Below, piece after piece: positions 7,389 to 16,366 of a stretch of 43,552 nucleotides of DNA. Position 1 is the stretch's first letter; every line of letters starts with the position of its first letter. The DNA comes from Peptoniphilus senegalensis JC140 (lineage in GTDB: Bacteria; Bacillota; Clostridia; Tissierellales; Peptoniphilaceae), in assembly GCF_000321025.1 (NCBI RefSeq), contig NZ_HE610717.1, positions 54,173 through 97,724 of the forward strand, written 5' to 3'. The notes under the pieces are model-generated. The model had not been told where the DNA came from and made no database searches. It saw nothing but the letters and a program-made list of their open reading frames with translations. The position numbers and the translations under genes are program-made.

Positions 7389-8732
7389 ATGAAAAAAATA
7401 GAATTTGTTGATACAATTCTTCGTGACGCCCATCAATCGCTTATGGCAACACGAATGACTTATAAAGATATGGAACCTGCCCTTGATAAGCTTGACAAAG
7501 TTGGATATAAAGCTCTTGAATGTTGGGGCGGTGCAACTTTCGATTCTTGCATTAGATATTTAGATGAAGATCCTTGGGAAAGAATTAGAAATATTAAATC
7601 ACACCTTAAAAATACAAAGACTCAAATGCTTTTGAGAGGTCAAAACCTTTTAGGCTATAAAAATTATCCAGATGATGTAGTTGAAAAGTTTGTTGAACTT
7701 TCTGTAAAAAATGGAGTTGACATAATAAGGATTTTTGACGCACTAAATGATTTAAGAAACATAGAAACTTCACTTAAAGCTACAAAGAAGGCTGGAGCAG
7801 AAGCTCAAGTTGCAATTTGTTACACAACATCAGAAGTTCACACAATAGAGTACTTCACTGATCTTGCAAAAAAAGTTCAGGATATGGGAGCAGATTCAAT
7901 TGCTATAAAGGATATGGCTGGCATTCTAACACCTCCTGTTTCAAGAGAATTAGTTAAGTCTCTTAAAAAAGCAATTGACATTCCACTAGAACTTCACACA
8001 CATGAAACTACTGGTTGCGGTTCAATGACTTATTTAAAAGGGGTTGAAGAAGGTGCAGATATTTTAGACACAGCCCTATCTCCATTTTCTGGCGGAACAA
8101 GTCAACCTCCAACTGAAACTCTTGCAATAATTTTAAAGGAAGCTGGCTATAAAGTTGATTTGAATCTTGATATATTAAATGAACTTGCACCTTACTTTCA
8201 AGAAGTAAAAAATAAATATTTGAATGACGGAACTTTGAGAGTAAAAATGCTTACAGTTGACCCAAAGGGACTTATCTATCAAGTACCAGGAGGAATGCTT
8301 TCAAACTTAAACTCACAGCTTTCTGCTGCAAAACAAGAGCATTTATTTGATAAAGTTCTTGCTGAAGTTCCAAATGTTAGAAAAGATATGGGCTACCCGC
8401 CACTTGTTACCCCAATGAGCCAAATGGTTGGAACTCAAGCATCATTTAATGTAATGACTGGGAATAGATACAAGATGGTGCCAAATGAAATAAAAGATTA
8501 TTTAAAGGGTCTTTATGGTAAAACTCCAGTTGAAGTTGATGAAGCTTTTAGAAAATCAATTATAGGCGACGCTGAAGTAATTACAGATAGACCTGCAAAT
8601 CATCTTGAGCCAGCATTAGATAAATATAAATCTGAAATAGGAGACCTTGCAAGGACTGAAGAAGATGTTTTAACTTATGCACTATTCCCACAAGTTGCAA
8701 AGGACTTCTTGACAAAAAAATACAATAAATAA
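7389..8732 (+). CDS. OadA-like carboxyltransferase (oxaloacetate decarboxylase alpha / pyruvate carboxylase subunit B type)
   Basis: A 447-residue biotin-dependent carboxyltransferase. The TIM-barrel begins with DTILRDAHQS (8-17, metal-binding Asp13); the active-site Lys is in AIKDMAGIL (about 174) and metal ligands are in LHTHETTG (about 203 and 205). The conserved PGGMLSN segment of the PYC_OADA region follows. The protein ends without the biotinyl carrier domain (no MKM motif), so it needs a separate biotin protein. No carrier, OadB-type membrane pump or biotin carboxylase gene is nearby. Methylmalonyl-CoA carboxyltransferase 5S, oxaloacetate decarboxylase alpha and pyruvate carboxylase B cannot be separated from sequence alone. 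GGAGG precedes ATG 7389. Confidence 0.85.
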   Translation: MKKIEFVDTILRDAHQSLMATRMTYKDMEPALDKLDKVGYKALECWGGATFDSCIRYLDEDPWERIRNIKSHLKNTKTQMLLRGQNLLGYKNYPDDVVEKFVELSVKNGVDIIRIFDALNDLRNIETSLKATKKAGAEAQVAICYTTSEVHTIEYFTDLAKKVQDMGADSIAIKDMAGILTPPVSRELVKSLKKAIDIPLELHTHETTGCGSMTYLKGVEEGADILDTALSPFSGGTSQPPTETLAIILKEAGYKVDLNLDILNELAPYFQEVKNKYLNDGTLRVKMLTVDPKGLIYQVPGGMLSNLNSQLSAAKQEHLFDKVLAEVPNVRKDMGYPPLVTPMSQMVGTQASFNVMTGNRYKMVPNEIKDYLKGLYGKTPVEVDEAFRKSIIGDAEVITDRPANHLEPALDKYKSEIGDLARTEEDVLTYALFPQVAKDFLTKKYNK

Positions 8733-8738
8733 TTTTAG

Positions 8739-8773
8739 AATACTATTGGACATTTGCTCCAATAGTATTTTTT
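8739..8773 (+). terminator. Intrinsic terminator after the carboxyltransferase gene
   Basis: A perfect 12-bp stem (8739-8750 with 8758-8769) followed by a T run. Confidence 0.93.
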
Positions 8774-8800
8774 GCAAATAAAAATTTTTTGTTGTATATT
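8772..8800 (+). promoter_or_regulatory. Candidate promoter of the M29 aminopeptidase gene
   Basis: TTGCAA (8772-8777), 17-base spacer, TATATT (8795-8800). It begins inside the T tail of the preceding terminator. Confidence 0.6.
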
Positions 8801-8837
8801 ATTTTTAATATTAGAAATAATTTGAAAGGATGATAAA

Positions 8838-10085
8838 ATGGATTACAAAAATTTTGTTGTTGATGATTATATAGAAAAATATGCGGAGCTAATTTTAAAA
8901 GTTGGTCTAAAAATAAAAAAAGGGGACAAACTTGTTGTTAGATGTCCAATAGAAGCAAGAGATTTTGCTATTATTTCTACAAAAAAAGCCTACGGGCTTG
9001 GTGCATCTGAAGTTGTGATAGATTATAGAGACCAAGAAATTTCTAGGCTAAAGTATGAAAATGAAAGTGTGGAAGTTTTAACTGATGTGCCAAAACACAA
9101 GGTTGATAAAGAAAATTACTACATGGAAAAGAAGGCAAAGTATCTTTCTGTGACAGGCTCTGATCCTGATGCTTTTAAGGGTATTGACTCTGAAAAATTA
9201 TTTAAGGCAAATCTTGCAACATCAAAAGCACTAAAGGATTTTTCTGCTAAGATGATGGCAAATTATGTTTCTTGGATTGTAGTTGGAGCAAGTATTCCTT
9301 CATGGGCGAGGAAAGTTTTTCCAGAATTAAGTGAAGATGAAGCTGTGAGAAAATTGTGGTACGAAATTTTCAACTCAGTTAGACTTTTTGAAGATGACCC
9401 AGAAAAAGCTTTAGAAGATCATGTAAACAACTTAAATAGATACAGTAAATTCTTAAATGAAAATAAATTTGAAAAATTATTATATAAGTCAGAAAAGGGA
9501 ACTGATCTAGAAGTTTGTCTTCCAAAGGGATATATCTTTGCAGGAGCAGGGGATGTAAACAGCGACGGCGAAGAATTTATTGCCAACATGCCAAGCGAAG
9601 AAGTTTTTTCTGCACCAAGACTTGACGGAGTAAATGGAAAAGTTTACTCAACTATGCCACTTAATTACAATGGAAATTTAATTGAAGATTTCTATTTAGT
9701 TTTCAAAGATGGGGAAGTAATTGACTACGATGCAAAAAGTGGAAGAGAATATTTAAAAAATATTATTGAAACTGATGAAGGCTCAAAGAGACTTGGGGAA
9801 GTTGCCCTTGTGTCCCACAACACTCCAATTTCAATGAGAAAAGTTTTATTTTATAACACACTTTATGATGAGAACGCATCATGCCACTTTGCCTTAGGTA
9901 AATCTTATCCATCTTGCATTGAAGGTGGAGAAAAACTTTCCACTGAAGAATTAAAAGCTAGAGGGATGAATGATTCACTAACTCATGTTGACTTTATGGT
10001 AGGCGATGCCACTACAGAAATAATTGGTCTGAAAGAAAATGGAGAAGAAGTTCAAATTTTTAAAAAAGGAAACTTTGTAATTTAA
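8838..10085 (+). CDS. M29-family metallo-aminopeptidase (AmpS/PepS type)
   Basis: A 415-residue cytosolic protein of the length usual for M29 aminopeptidases, which release N-terminal residues from peptides using two divalent metals. It has the N-terminal family pattern (ELILKVGLKIKKGDKLVV) and the C-terminal metal-binding domain: NMPSEEVF (Glu254/255), GEVALVSHNTP, the NTLYDENASCHFALG segment, and THVDFMVG (His383, Asp385). A probable role is peptide catabolism, fitting an amino-acid-fermenting organism (inference). Monocistronic, with AAAGGATG before the ATG. Confidence 0.93.
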   Translation: MDYKNFVVDDYIEKYAELILKVGLKIKKGDKLVVRCPIEARDFAIISTKKAYGLGASEVVIDYRDQEISRLKYENESVEVLTDVPKHKVDKENYYMEKKAKYLSVTGSDPDAFKGIDSEKLFKANLATSKALKDFSAKMMANYVSWIVVGASIPSWARKVFPELSEDEAVRKLWYEIFNSVRLFEDDPEKALEDHVNNLNRYSKFLNENKFEKLLYKSEKGTDLEVCLPKGYIFAGAGDVNSDGEEFIANMPSEEVFSAPRLDGVNGKVYSTMPLNYNGNLIEDFYLVFKDGEVIDYDAKSGREYLKNIIETDEGSKRLGEVALVSHNTPISMRKVLFYNTLYDENASCHFALGKSYPSCIEGGEKLSTEELKARGMNDSLTHVDFMVGDATTEIIGLKENGEEVQIFKKGNFVI

Positions 10086-10096
10086 TAAATTAATTT

Positions 10097-10127
10097 AAGC
10101 CAGATAATAAAGTCTGGCTTTTTATTT
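10097..10127 (+). terminator. Intrinsic terminator after the aminopeptidase gene
   Basis: AAGCCAGA (10097-10104) pairs perfectly with TCTGGCTT (10113-10120), followed by a T-rich tail. Confidence 0.92.
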
Positions 10128-10136
10128 TGCAAACGA

Positions 10137-10165
10137 TTGATTAAAGGGATTAAAATTCTTATAAT
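10137..10165 (+). promoter_or_regulatory. Promoter of the comM-dprA-topA-pilus operon
   Basis: TTGATT (10137-10142), 17-base spacer, TATAAT (10160-10165), 49 bases before the first start codon. It is the only clear promoter I see before 20952. Confidence 0.75.
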
Positions 10166-10213
10166 ATAATTAAGAATAATACCATAAGATTTTAAAATAG
10201 ATTAGGAGGAATT

Positions 10214-11734
10214 ATGTACTCTTGCACAAAAACTTGCACCTTAGCTGGACTTAATGGCTATCCAGTAGATGTTGAAGTTGACCTATCAAATGGAATGCCA
10301 AAAATTATACTTGTTGGGCTTGCAGACACTGCAGTAAAAGAATCGACTGAAAGAGTGAAATCTGCAATAAAAAATTCTGGCTTCGACTTTCCAAAAAAGA
10401 GAATTACCATAAACTTAGCTCCTGCTAATTTGAGAAAAGATGGCACACAACTTGACCTTGCCATTGCAGTGAGTCTTTTGAGTTGTGACGAGAGTTTGGA
10501 GCTGGATTACAGTCCTTATACATATATGGGAGAACTTGCCCTTGACGGCAAAGTTAATAAAATTCAAGGGGCTCTACCTATGGTTATATCTATGCGTGAA
10601 AAAGGCTATAGAAAATTTATTGTGCCTTATGAAAATCGCAAGGAATGTGCCATAGTTAGTGATGTAGAAATATATCCAGTAAAAACTTTGGAAGAAGTAA
10701 TTTCTTTTATAAGAGGAGAAATTCAAATAGAAAGATGTATGGGATCTTTTACCAAGGAAAAGGTTTCTTATGATATGGATTTTTCTGATATAAAGGGGCA
10801 AGAAAATTTAAAGAGAGCACTAGAAATTTCTGCCTGCGCCAAGTCAAATATTTTAATTTTGGGGTCTCCTGGTTCTGGAAAGACTATGGCGGCAAAGAGG
10901 TTTCCGACAATCTTGCCAGAGCTTGACTTTGAAGAAGCAATTGAAGTTACCAAAATCTATTCTATATCGGGACTTTTGGACGATAACGCACTTATAACAA
11001 AGCCGCCTTTTAGAGCACCCCACCATACAGCATCAGCAGTGTCTCTTATAGGTGGAGGACAAATACCAAAACCAGGAGAAATTTCACTTGCAAATAAGGG
11101 AGTCTTGTTTTTAGATGAACTTCCAGAGTTTTCAAAATCAGTTTTAGAAGTTTTGCGCCAACCAATGGAATCAAAGGATATAATAATTTCTCGTGCCAAT
11201 GCAAGTGTGAGGTATCCTGCTGATTTTCAGTTAGTTGTAGCATTAAATCCTTGTCCATGTGGCTATCATAATTCAAAAACTCATGAGTGCAATTGCTCGC
11301 CTTATGAAATTCAAAGGTATCTTTCAAGAATTTCTCATCCACTTTTAGATAGAATTGACATTCATTTGGAAGTGCCTGAAGTTAATTACAAGGAGATTTC
11401 ATCTAAGAGGGCAGGCGAAAGTTCTGAAGTAATTAGAGAGAGGGTTAAACTCGTTAGGGAAATTCAAAAGGATAGATATAAGGAAGAGATTTTTAAATAT
11501 AATTCAGAAATTCCTGAGAAAAAATTAAAGAAGTATTGTGCCCTTGATTCCAATTGTGAAAAAATTTTGGAGCTTGCCTTTAGAAAATATGGCATGAGTG
11601 CAAGAACTTACAATAAAATTTTAAAAATTGCAAGGACAATTGCAGACATGGACGGATGTGAAAATATTAAAGAAGACCATATTTTGGAAAGTATTCAATA
11701 CAGAACTATGGATAAAAAGTTTTGGGGAAACTAG
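10214..11734 (+). CDS. comM: YifB/ComM-type AAA+ ATPase (Mg chelatase-like)
   Basis: A 506-residue protein of the YifB/ComM family. Order: N-terminal Lon-like fold (GLADTAVKESTERVKSAI, NLAPANLRKDG), AAA+ Mg-chelatase-like core with Walker A GSPGSGKT (217-224) and Walker B-type LFLDELPEF, a Cys-rich insertion (NPCPCGYHNSKTHECNC), and a C-terminal helical domain (YGMSARTYNKILKIARTIAD). In Haemophilus and Vibrio, ComM is a hexameric helicase driving branch migration of transforming DNA. Its place directly before dprA and pilus genes supports the same role here. Start has AGGAGG eight bases upstream. The gene symbol follows family usage. Confidence 0.9.
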   Translation: MYSCTKTCTLAGLNGYPVDVEVDLSNGMPKIILVGLADTAVKESTERVKSAIKNSGFDFPKKRITINLAPANLRKDGTQLDLAIAVSLLSCDESLELDYSPYTYMGELALDGKVNKIQGALPMVISMREKGYRKFIVPYENRKECAIVSDVEIYPVKTLEEVISFIRGEIQIERCMGSFTKEKVSYDMDFSDIKGQENLKRALEISACAKSNILILGSPGSGKTMAAKRFPTILPELDFEEAIEVTKIYSISGLLDDNALITKPPFRAPHHTASAVSLIGGGQIPKPGEISLANKGVLFLDELPEFSKSVLEVLRQPMESKDIIISRANASVRYPADFQLVVALNPCPCGYHNSKTHECNCSPYEIQRYLSRISHPLLDRIDIHLEVPEVNYKEISSKRAGESSEVIRERVKLVREIQKDRYKEEIFKYNSEIPEKKLKKYCALDSNCEKILELAFRKYGMSARTYNKILKIARTIADMDGCENIKEDHILESIQYRTMDKKFWGN

Positions 11735-11745
11735 GAGCTATTACA

Positions 11746-12825
11746 ATGAAGGAAAGAGACTTATTAATTTTTTTAAATGGAATAAATTTTTCCAGTGAAA
11801 ATTCTCTTAAAATTTTAAATTATCTTTTGGATAAAAATATTGCCCTTGAAGACTTTGATAAAGTTGATTATATTGAAGAAAAAATTTTATCGAAGAGAAG
11901 CTATGATAGATTAATGGAGAAAGCGAGAGATTTTGAATTAGTAATTGAAGATATTAATGAAAAAATCAATTCTTTGGGTGTAAAAGTTATTACAATTTTA
12001 GATGAAAACTTTCCAGAATCTCTAAGATATATTGCTGACCCACCTTCTCTTTTATATGTCAAAGGCAACTTAAATATTTATAATCCCATAGCCTTTGTTG
12101 GAGCAAGAAATCACTCAAGTTATGGAACTATGGCTGTAAATAAAATAATTGATGACATTGGCCCTTATGACTTTACAATTGTAAGTGGAATGGCTTATGG
12201 TATTGACTATCTTTCGCATAAAAGAGCACTAAAAAATAATATGAATACAATTGCTGTTTTGGGAACGGGTATTGATGTTGTTTATCCAAAGTCAAACAAA
12301 GCACTTTATGAAGAAATTGCAGAAAAGGGCGCCATAATTAGTGAGTTTAGACTTGGTACTGGGGCAAATAAATTCACTTTTCCAATGAGGAATAGAATTA
12401 TTTCTGGACTTTCAAAAACTGTTGTTGTGGTAGAAGCAAAGGATAAAAGCGGCAGTCTTATAACTGCAAGGCTTGCTGCAGAGCAGGGAAGGGAAGTCTT
12501 TGCAGTGCCAGGAAATATAACTTCAATTTATTCTCTTGGTACTAACAAATTAATTAGAGATGGTGCAATTCCTCTCGTAGAAGTCAAAGACATTTTAGAT
12601 TTTTATCCAGATCTTAGAAAAAATGAAGTTTCAGACGAGGAAACCAAAATGAATGCAGAGGAACTTTCTGTCTACAATTTAATTGAAAAGGGAATAAATA
12701 ATACGAATGATATTTGCAATAATTTAAAGAATGAGGTATTTTATATAAATAAGATTTTGACAAAATTGGAGTTAAAGGGAATTATTGAGAGAATTTCAAT
12801 GAATGAATTTCAAATTATAAAATAA
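11746..12825 (+). CDS. dprA: DNA processing protein DprA/Smf
   Basis: A 359-residue protein with the extended Rossmann fold of DprA: AFVGARNHSSYG, IVSGMAYGIDYLSHKRAL, IAVLGTGIDVVYPKSN, FPMRNRIISGLSKTVVVVEA, then SGSLITARLAAEQGREVFAVPG. A C-terminal winged-helix-like part (SVYNLIEKGINNTNDIC) follows. DprA protects incoming single-stranded DNA and loads RecA during transformation. I start it at ATG 11746 (AGGAG at 11733-11737, spacing 8) rather than TTG 11722, which would overlap comM and lacks a ribosome binding site. It lies 11 bases after comM. Confidence 0.95.
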   Translation: MKERDLLIFLNGINFSSENSLKILNYLLDKNIALEDFDKVDYIEEKILSKRSYDRLMEKARDFELVIEDINEKINSLGVKVITILDENFPESLRYIADPPSLLYVKGNLNIYNPIAFVGARNHSSYGTMAVNKIIDDIGPYDFTIVSGMAYGIDYLSHKRALKNNMNTIAVLGTGIDVVYPKSNKALYEEIAEKGAIISEFRLGTGANKFTFPMRNRIISGLSKTVVVVEAKDKSGSLITARLAAEQGREVFAVPGNITSIYSLGTNKLIRDGAIPLVEVKDILDFYPDLRKNEVSDEETKMNAEELSVYNLIEKGINNTNDICNNLKNEVFYINKILTKLELKGIIERISMNEFQIIK

Positions 12826-12850
12826 ATTTTAGGAAGAAGGAGATGATACT

Positions 12851-14920
12851 TTGGCAAAAAATCTTGTAATTGTGGAGTCGCCGACAAAGGCGAAAACTAT
12901 AAAAAAGATGCTGGGAACAAATTACAAAGTAATTGCTTCTGTTGGACATGTTAGGGATTTACCAAAATCAAAGCTTGGTATTGATATAGAAAAAGATTTT
13001 GAACCACAATATATGAATATTTATGGCAAGGGACCTCTTATTAAAGAGATTAAATCTGAGGCAAAAAAAGCCGACAGAATAATTCTTGCTACCGACCCCG
13101 ATAGAGAGGGAGAAGCAATTTCTTGGCACCTTTCATATATTTTGGGAATAGACCCAGAAGATAAAAATAGAGTAACTTTTAATGAAATAACAAAGGACAC
13201 TGTAAAAAGGGAAATAAAAAATCCAAGGGCAATTGATATGGACCTTGTGGATGCTCAACAAGCCAGACGTGAATTAGATAGACTTGCTGGATATAAAATT
13301 TCTCCACTACTTTGGAAAAAGGTAAAAGCTGGACTTTCTGCAGGTAGGGTTCAATCTGCTGTTTTAAAATTAATTTGTGATAGAGAAGATGAAATTAATA
13401 ATTTTATCCCTGAAGAATACTGGACTATTGCAGCTGATTTAAGGGCAGGAAGAAGAAAACTTCTTGCAGATTATTATGGAATAAAAGAAAAGGGCAAGAC
13501 AAAAAAAGTTGAGTTAAAAACTGAAAAAGATGCAGATAAGGTTTTAAAAAATATTGACAAAGATAAATTTCTTGTGGATTCTGTCAAAAAAGGAAAGAGA
13601 AGTAGAAAATCTCCAAATCCTTTTACAACATCAACTATGCAACAGGAAAGTTCTAGGAGAATAAATTTCTCTACAAAGAAAACTATGATGGTTGCACAAA
13701 GCCTTTATGAAGGTGTCAAACTTCCAAAAGAGGGCTCTGTTGGTCTTATAACTTATATGAGAACTGACTCAATTAGAGTTTCTGATGAGGCTAAGAATGC
13801 TTGCCTTAATTTTATAGAAAAGAGTTATGGCAAAGAATATTTAGGCAAAAAGAGGGCAGCCAGCAAGAAGAAAAGTGAAAATGTTCAAGATGCTCACGAA
13901 TGTATTAGACCAACTGATGTGACAAAAACTCCTTATTCAATAAAGGATTCCCTTTCAAAGGAGCAGTTTAAATTATATTCACTTATATGGAATAGATTTG
14001 TTGCATCACTAATGTCTGATGCAGTTTATGACACGATTTCTTCAGATATTTTATCAAACAATGAACTTTTTAGAGTTTCAGGTTCAATATTATCCTTCGA
14101 TGGCTTTTTAAAAGTTTATGATTATTCAAATGAAAAAAACACAGAACTCCCACCACTAGAAGAAGGACAAATTTTAAAGCTTAAAGAGATTAATAAAGAG
14201 CAACATTTTACAAATCCACCTCCAAGATACAATGAAGCTTCTCTAATAAAAGAACTTGAAGCCTTAGGAGTTGGCAGGCCTTCCACTTATGCACCTACTA
14301 TTTCAACGCTTCAAAGTAGATATTATGTTGTTCTTGAAGAGAAAAAATTTGTACCAACTGAATTGGGACAAACTGTAAATGAAATTTTAGTAGAAAATTT
14401 TGACAACTTGGTGGACAAAAAGTTCACAGCACAAATGGAATTTGAATTAGATGAAATTGCTGCAGGAAAAAAAGAATGGAAAGACCTTGTAAGAGCTTTT
14501 TATGGGGATCTCAAAAAAGATTTAGATAAAGCTTACGAAAATATTGAAAAAGTCAAAATAGAAGATCCTGTCACTGATGTAATTTGTGACAAATGTGGCA
14601 GAAATATGGTTATAAAAATGGGAAGATATGGAAAGTTTTTAGCTTGTCCAGGTTTTCCAGAATGCAGAAATACAAAGCCACTTGTAGAAAAAGTTGGAGT
14701 AAAATGCCCAGAATGCGGTAAAGGAGAAATTGTCGTAAAGAGAAGTAAAAAGGGCAGAATTTTTTATGGATGCGACTCTTATCCTAAGTGTGAATTTGTT
14801 TCTTGGAACAAACCTATTGATGAGAAATGTCCAAAATGTAAAAGCATTCTTACAGAGATGAATTCTAGAGGCAAAAAAATTATAAAATGTAGCAATGATA
14901 AATGTGATTACAGGAGATAA
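12851..14920 (+). CDS. topA: DNA topoisomerase I
   Basis: A 689-residue type IA topoisomerase that relaxes negative supercoils. The TOPRIM domain is at the N-terminus (LVIVESPTKAKTIKK, ATDPDREGEAISWHL); the active-site Tyr is in GLITYMRTDSIRVS near residue 302; three C-terminal four-cysteine zinc ribbons follow at about 579, 619 and 659, the last reaching the end of the protein. Translation begins at TTG 12851: AAGGAG lies eight to nine bases upstream and the only nearby ATG is out of frame. The position between dprA and pilus genes places a housekeeping enzyme inside the competence operon; dprA-topA linkage itself is common in Firmicutes. Confidence 0.97.
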   Translation: MAKNLVIVESPTKAKTIKKMLGTNYKVIASVGHVRDLPKSKLGIDIEKDFEPQYMNIYGKGPLIKEIKSEAKKADRIILATDPDREGEAISWHLSYILGIDPEDKNRVTFNEITKDTVKREIKNPRAIDMDLVDAQQARRELDRLAGYKISPLLWKKVKAGLSAGRVQSAVLKLICDREDEINNFIPEEYWTIAADLRAGRRKLLADYYGIKEKGKTKKVELKTEKDADKVLKNIDKDKFLVDSVKKGKRSRKSPNPFTTSTMQQESSRRINFSTKKTMMVAQSLYEGVKLPKEGSVGLITYMRTDSIRVSDEAKNACLNFIEKSYGKEYLGKKRAASKKKSENVQDAHECIRPTDVTKTPYSIKDSLSKEQFKLYSLIWNRFVASLMSDAVYDTISSDILSNNELFRVSGSILSFDGFLKVYDYSNEKNTELPPLEEGQILKLKEINKEQHFTNPPPRYNEASLIKELEALGVGRPSTYAPTISTLQSRYYVVLEEKKFVPTELGQTVNEILVENFDNLVDKKFTAQMEFELDEIAAGKKEWKDLVRAFYGDLKKDLDKAYENIEKVKIEDPVTDVICDKCGRNMVIKMGRYGKFLACPGFPECRNTKPLVEKVGVKCPECGKGEIVVKRSKKGRIFYGCDSYPKCEFVSWNKPIDEKCPKCKSILTEMNSRGKKIIKCSNDKCDYRR

Positions 14921-14923
14921 ACT

Positions 14924-16366
14924 GTGGATAGATTTTTCTTTGAAATTAGAGATATATTTGGCGAAAATTATTGCCGAAAGAATTTTATAGCTCCTGCAAG
15001 AGAAGAAGGCGACAGAATTGTCTTCTACTCTTTACATATTGATGATATTTTAAAATATAATCTTGAAGAGAGATTACAGAAAAATGTAGTCTTAGAAGAA
15101 GCTTCCAAAGAAAAAATTTTAAGTGAGCTAGATAAAATTTATAAGGATGATAAAAAAGATATTCTCTTAGATGATATTGAATCAAATTATGAAGATGTGT
15201 TGGTTGCTGAAGTTGAGGAAAAAGAAGATTCACCAGCTATTCGATTGCTAAATTATATACTTAGAGAGAGCATAGAAAAAAACGCAAGCGATATACACAT
15301 AGAACCTCGTTTTGAAAATATAATTGTGAGAATAAGGATTGATGGAGCTCTACATAAATTAATAGAGCTTCCTAAAAAAATTTATCCCCATCTTGTGACG
15401 AGAATAAAAATTTTATCTGAGTTAGATATTTCTGAAAAGAGACTTCCTCAAGATGGAAGATTTAGTTTTAATTTCAAGGGAGATAAAATCGACATAAGAG
15501 TTGCAACTACACCAACTGGTAGTGGAGAAAAAATTGTCCTAAGAATTTTAGACATACAAAGAATTTCTTATACGCCTGAGGGAATAGGTCTTGTTGGAGA
15601 TAATTATGATAAAGTTATGAATTTGATTAGCCAACCTTCTGGACTTATTCTCTGTTGTGGGCCAACTTCTTCGGGCAAGACTTCTACTCTTTATACAGTT
15701 CTTAGAAAAATACAAAAAGACGATATAAATATAATGACAATTGAAGACCCAATTGAATATAAAATGGATGGGATAAATCAAATTGAAGTAAATCCAAATA
15801 CGGGTCTTACTTTTGAAAAGGGCTTAAAGGCAATCTTAAGAATGGACCCAGATAAAATTATGATTGGGGAAATTAGAAATGAAGACACTGCTCATATTGC
15901 CATTTCATCGTCTATCACAGGCCACTTAGTTTTATCAACGTTACATACAGAAAGTTCTCCTGCATCAATTGGAAGGTTAATTGATATGGGTATAGAGCCA
16001 TATTTAATATCGGCTGGTTTAATTGGTGTTATTTCTCAAAGGCTTATTAGAAAATTATGTCCTCATTGTAGAGAAAAGATTAAAAATACAAATCCACTTA
16101 TAGCTAGTGACTTTATCTATAAGGCAAGGGGATGTGATAAGTGCAACGGTGGTTATAGTGGAAGAGTTGCAGTATTTGAAATAATGATAGTGGATAGTGA
16201 AATTCGCGACATGATAAGCAGAAGAGAGAGCGTCAAAAATATAAAAAACTTTGCAATAGAAAGAGGAATGAAGACCCTATCTAGCGAAATTTTAAATTTA
16301 ATAGAAAAGGGCGAGACGACCTTTGAAGAGTATTACAAAAACGTGCATACTGTTGGTGAATTATGA
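14924..16366 (+). CDS. pilB: Type IV pilus / competence assembly ATPase (PilB/GspE/ComGA family)
   Basis: A 480-residue cytosolic hexameric secretion ATPase. A short N-terminal region is followed by the N2 domain (ASDIHIEPRFENIIVRIRIDG), Walker A GPTSSGKT (about 246-253), Asp box TIEDPIEY, Walker B GEIRNEDTA and His box STLHTESSP. A tetra-cysteine zinc motif CPHC...CDKC (about 378-407) is typical of PilB/GspE. It powers polymerisation of the pilin encoded two genes later. GTG start with AGGAG nine bases upstream. It follows topA by 3 bases and overlaps the platform gene by 4. Confidence 0.93.
   Translation: MDRFFFEIRDIFGENYCRKNFIAPAREEGDRIVFYSLHIDDILKYNLEERLQKNVVLEEASKEKILSELDKIYKDDKKDILLDDIESNYEDVLVAEVEEKEDSPAIRLLNYILRESIEKNASDIHIEPRFENIIVRIRIDGALHKLIELPKKIYPHLVTRIKILSELDISEKRLPQDGRFSFNFKGDKIDIRVATTPTGSGEKIVLRILDIQRISYTPEGIGLVGDNYDKVMNLISQPSGLILCCGPTSSGKTSTLYTVLRKIQKDDINIMTIEDPIEYKMDGINQIEVNPNTGLTFEKGLKAILRMDPDKIMIGEIRNEDTAHIAISSSITGHLVLSTLHTESSPASIGRLIDMGIEPYLISAGLIGVISQRLIRKLCPHCREKIKNTNPLIASDFIYKARGCDKCNGGYSGRVAVFEIMIVDSEIRDMISRRESVKNIKNFAIERGMKTLSSEILNLIEKGETTFEEYYKNVHTVGEL

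Noticed and set aside
10957-11342. Overlapping minus-strand open frames inside comM
   Set aside because: Composition and position show they are antisense shadows of a strongly conserved AAA+ gene.
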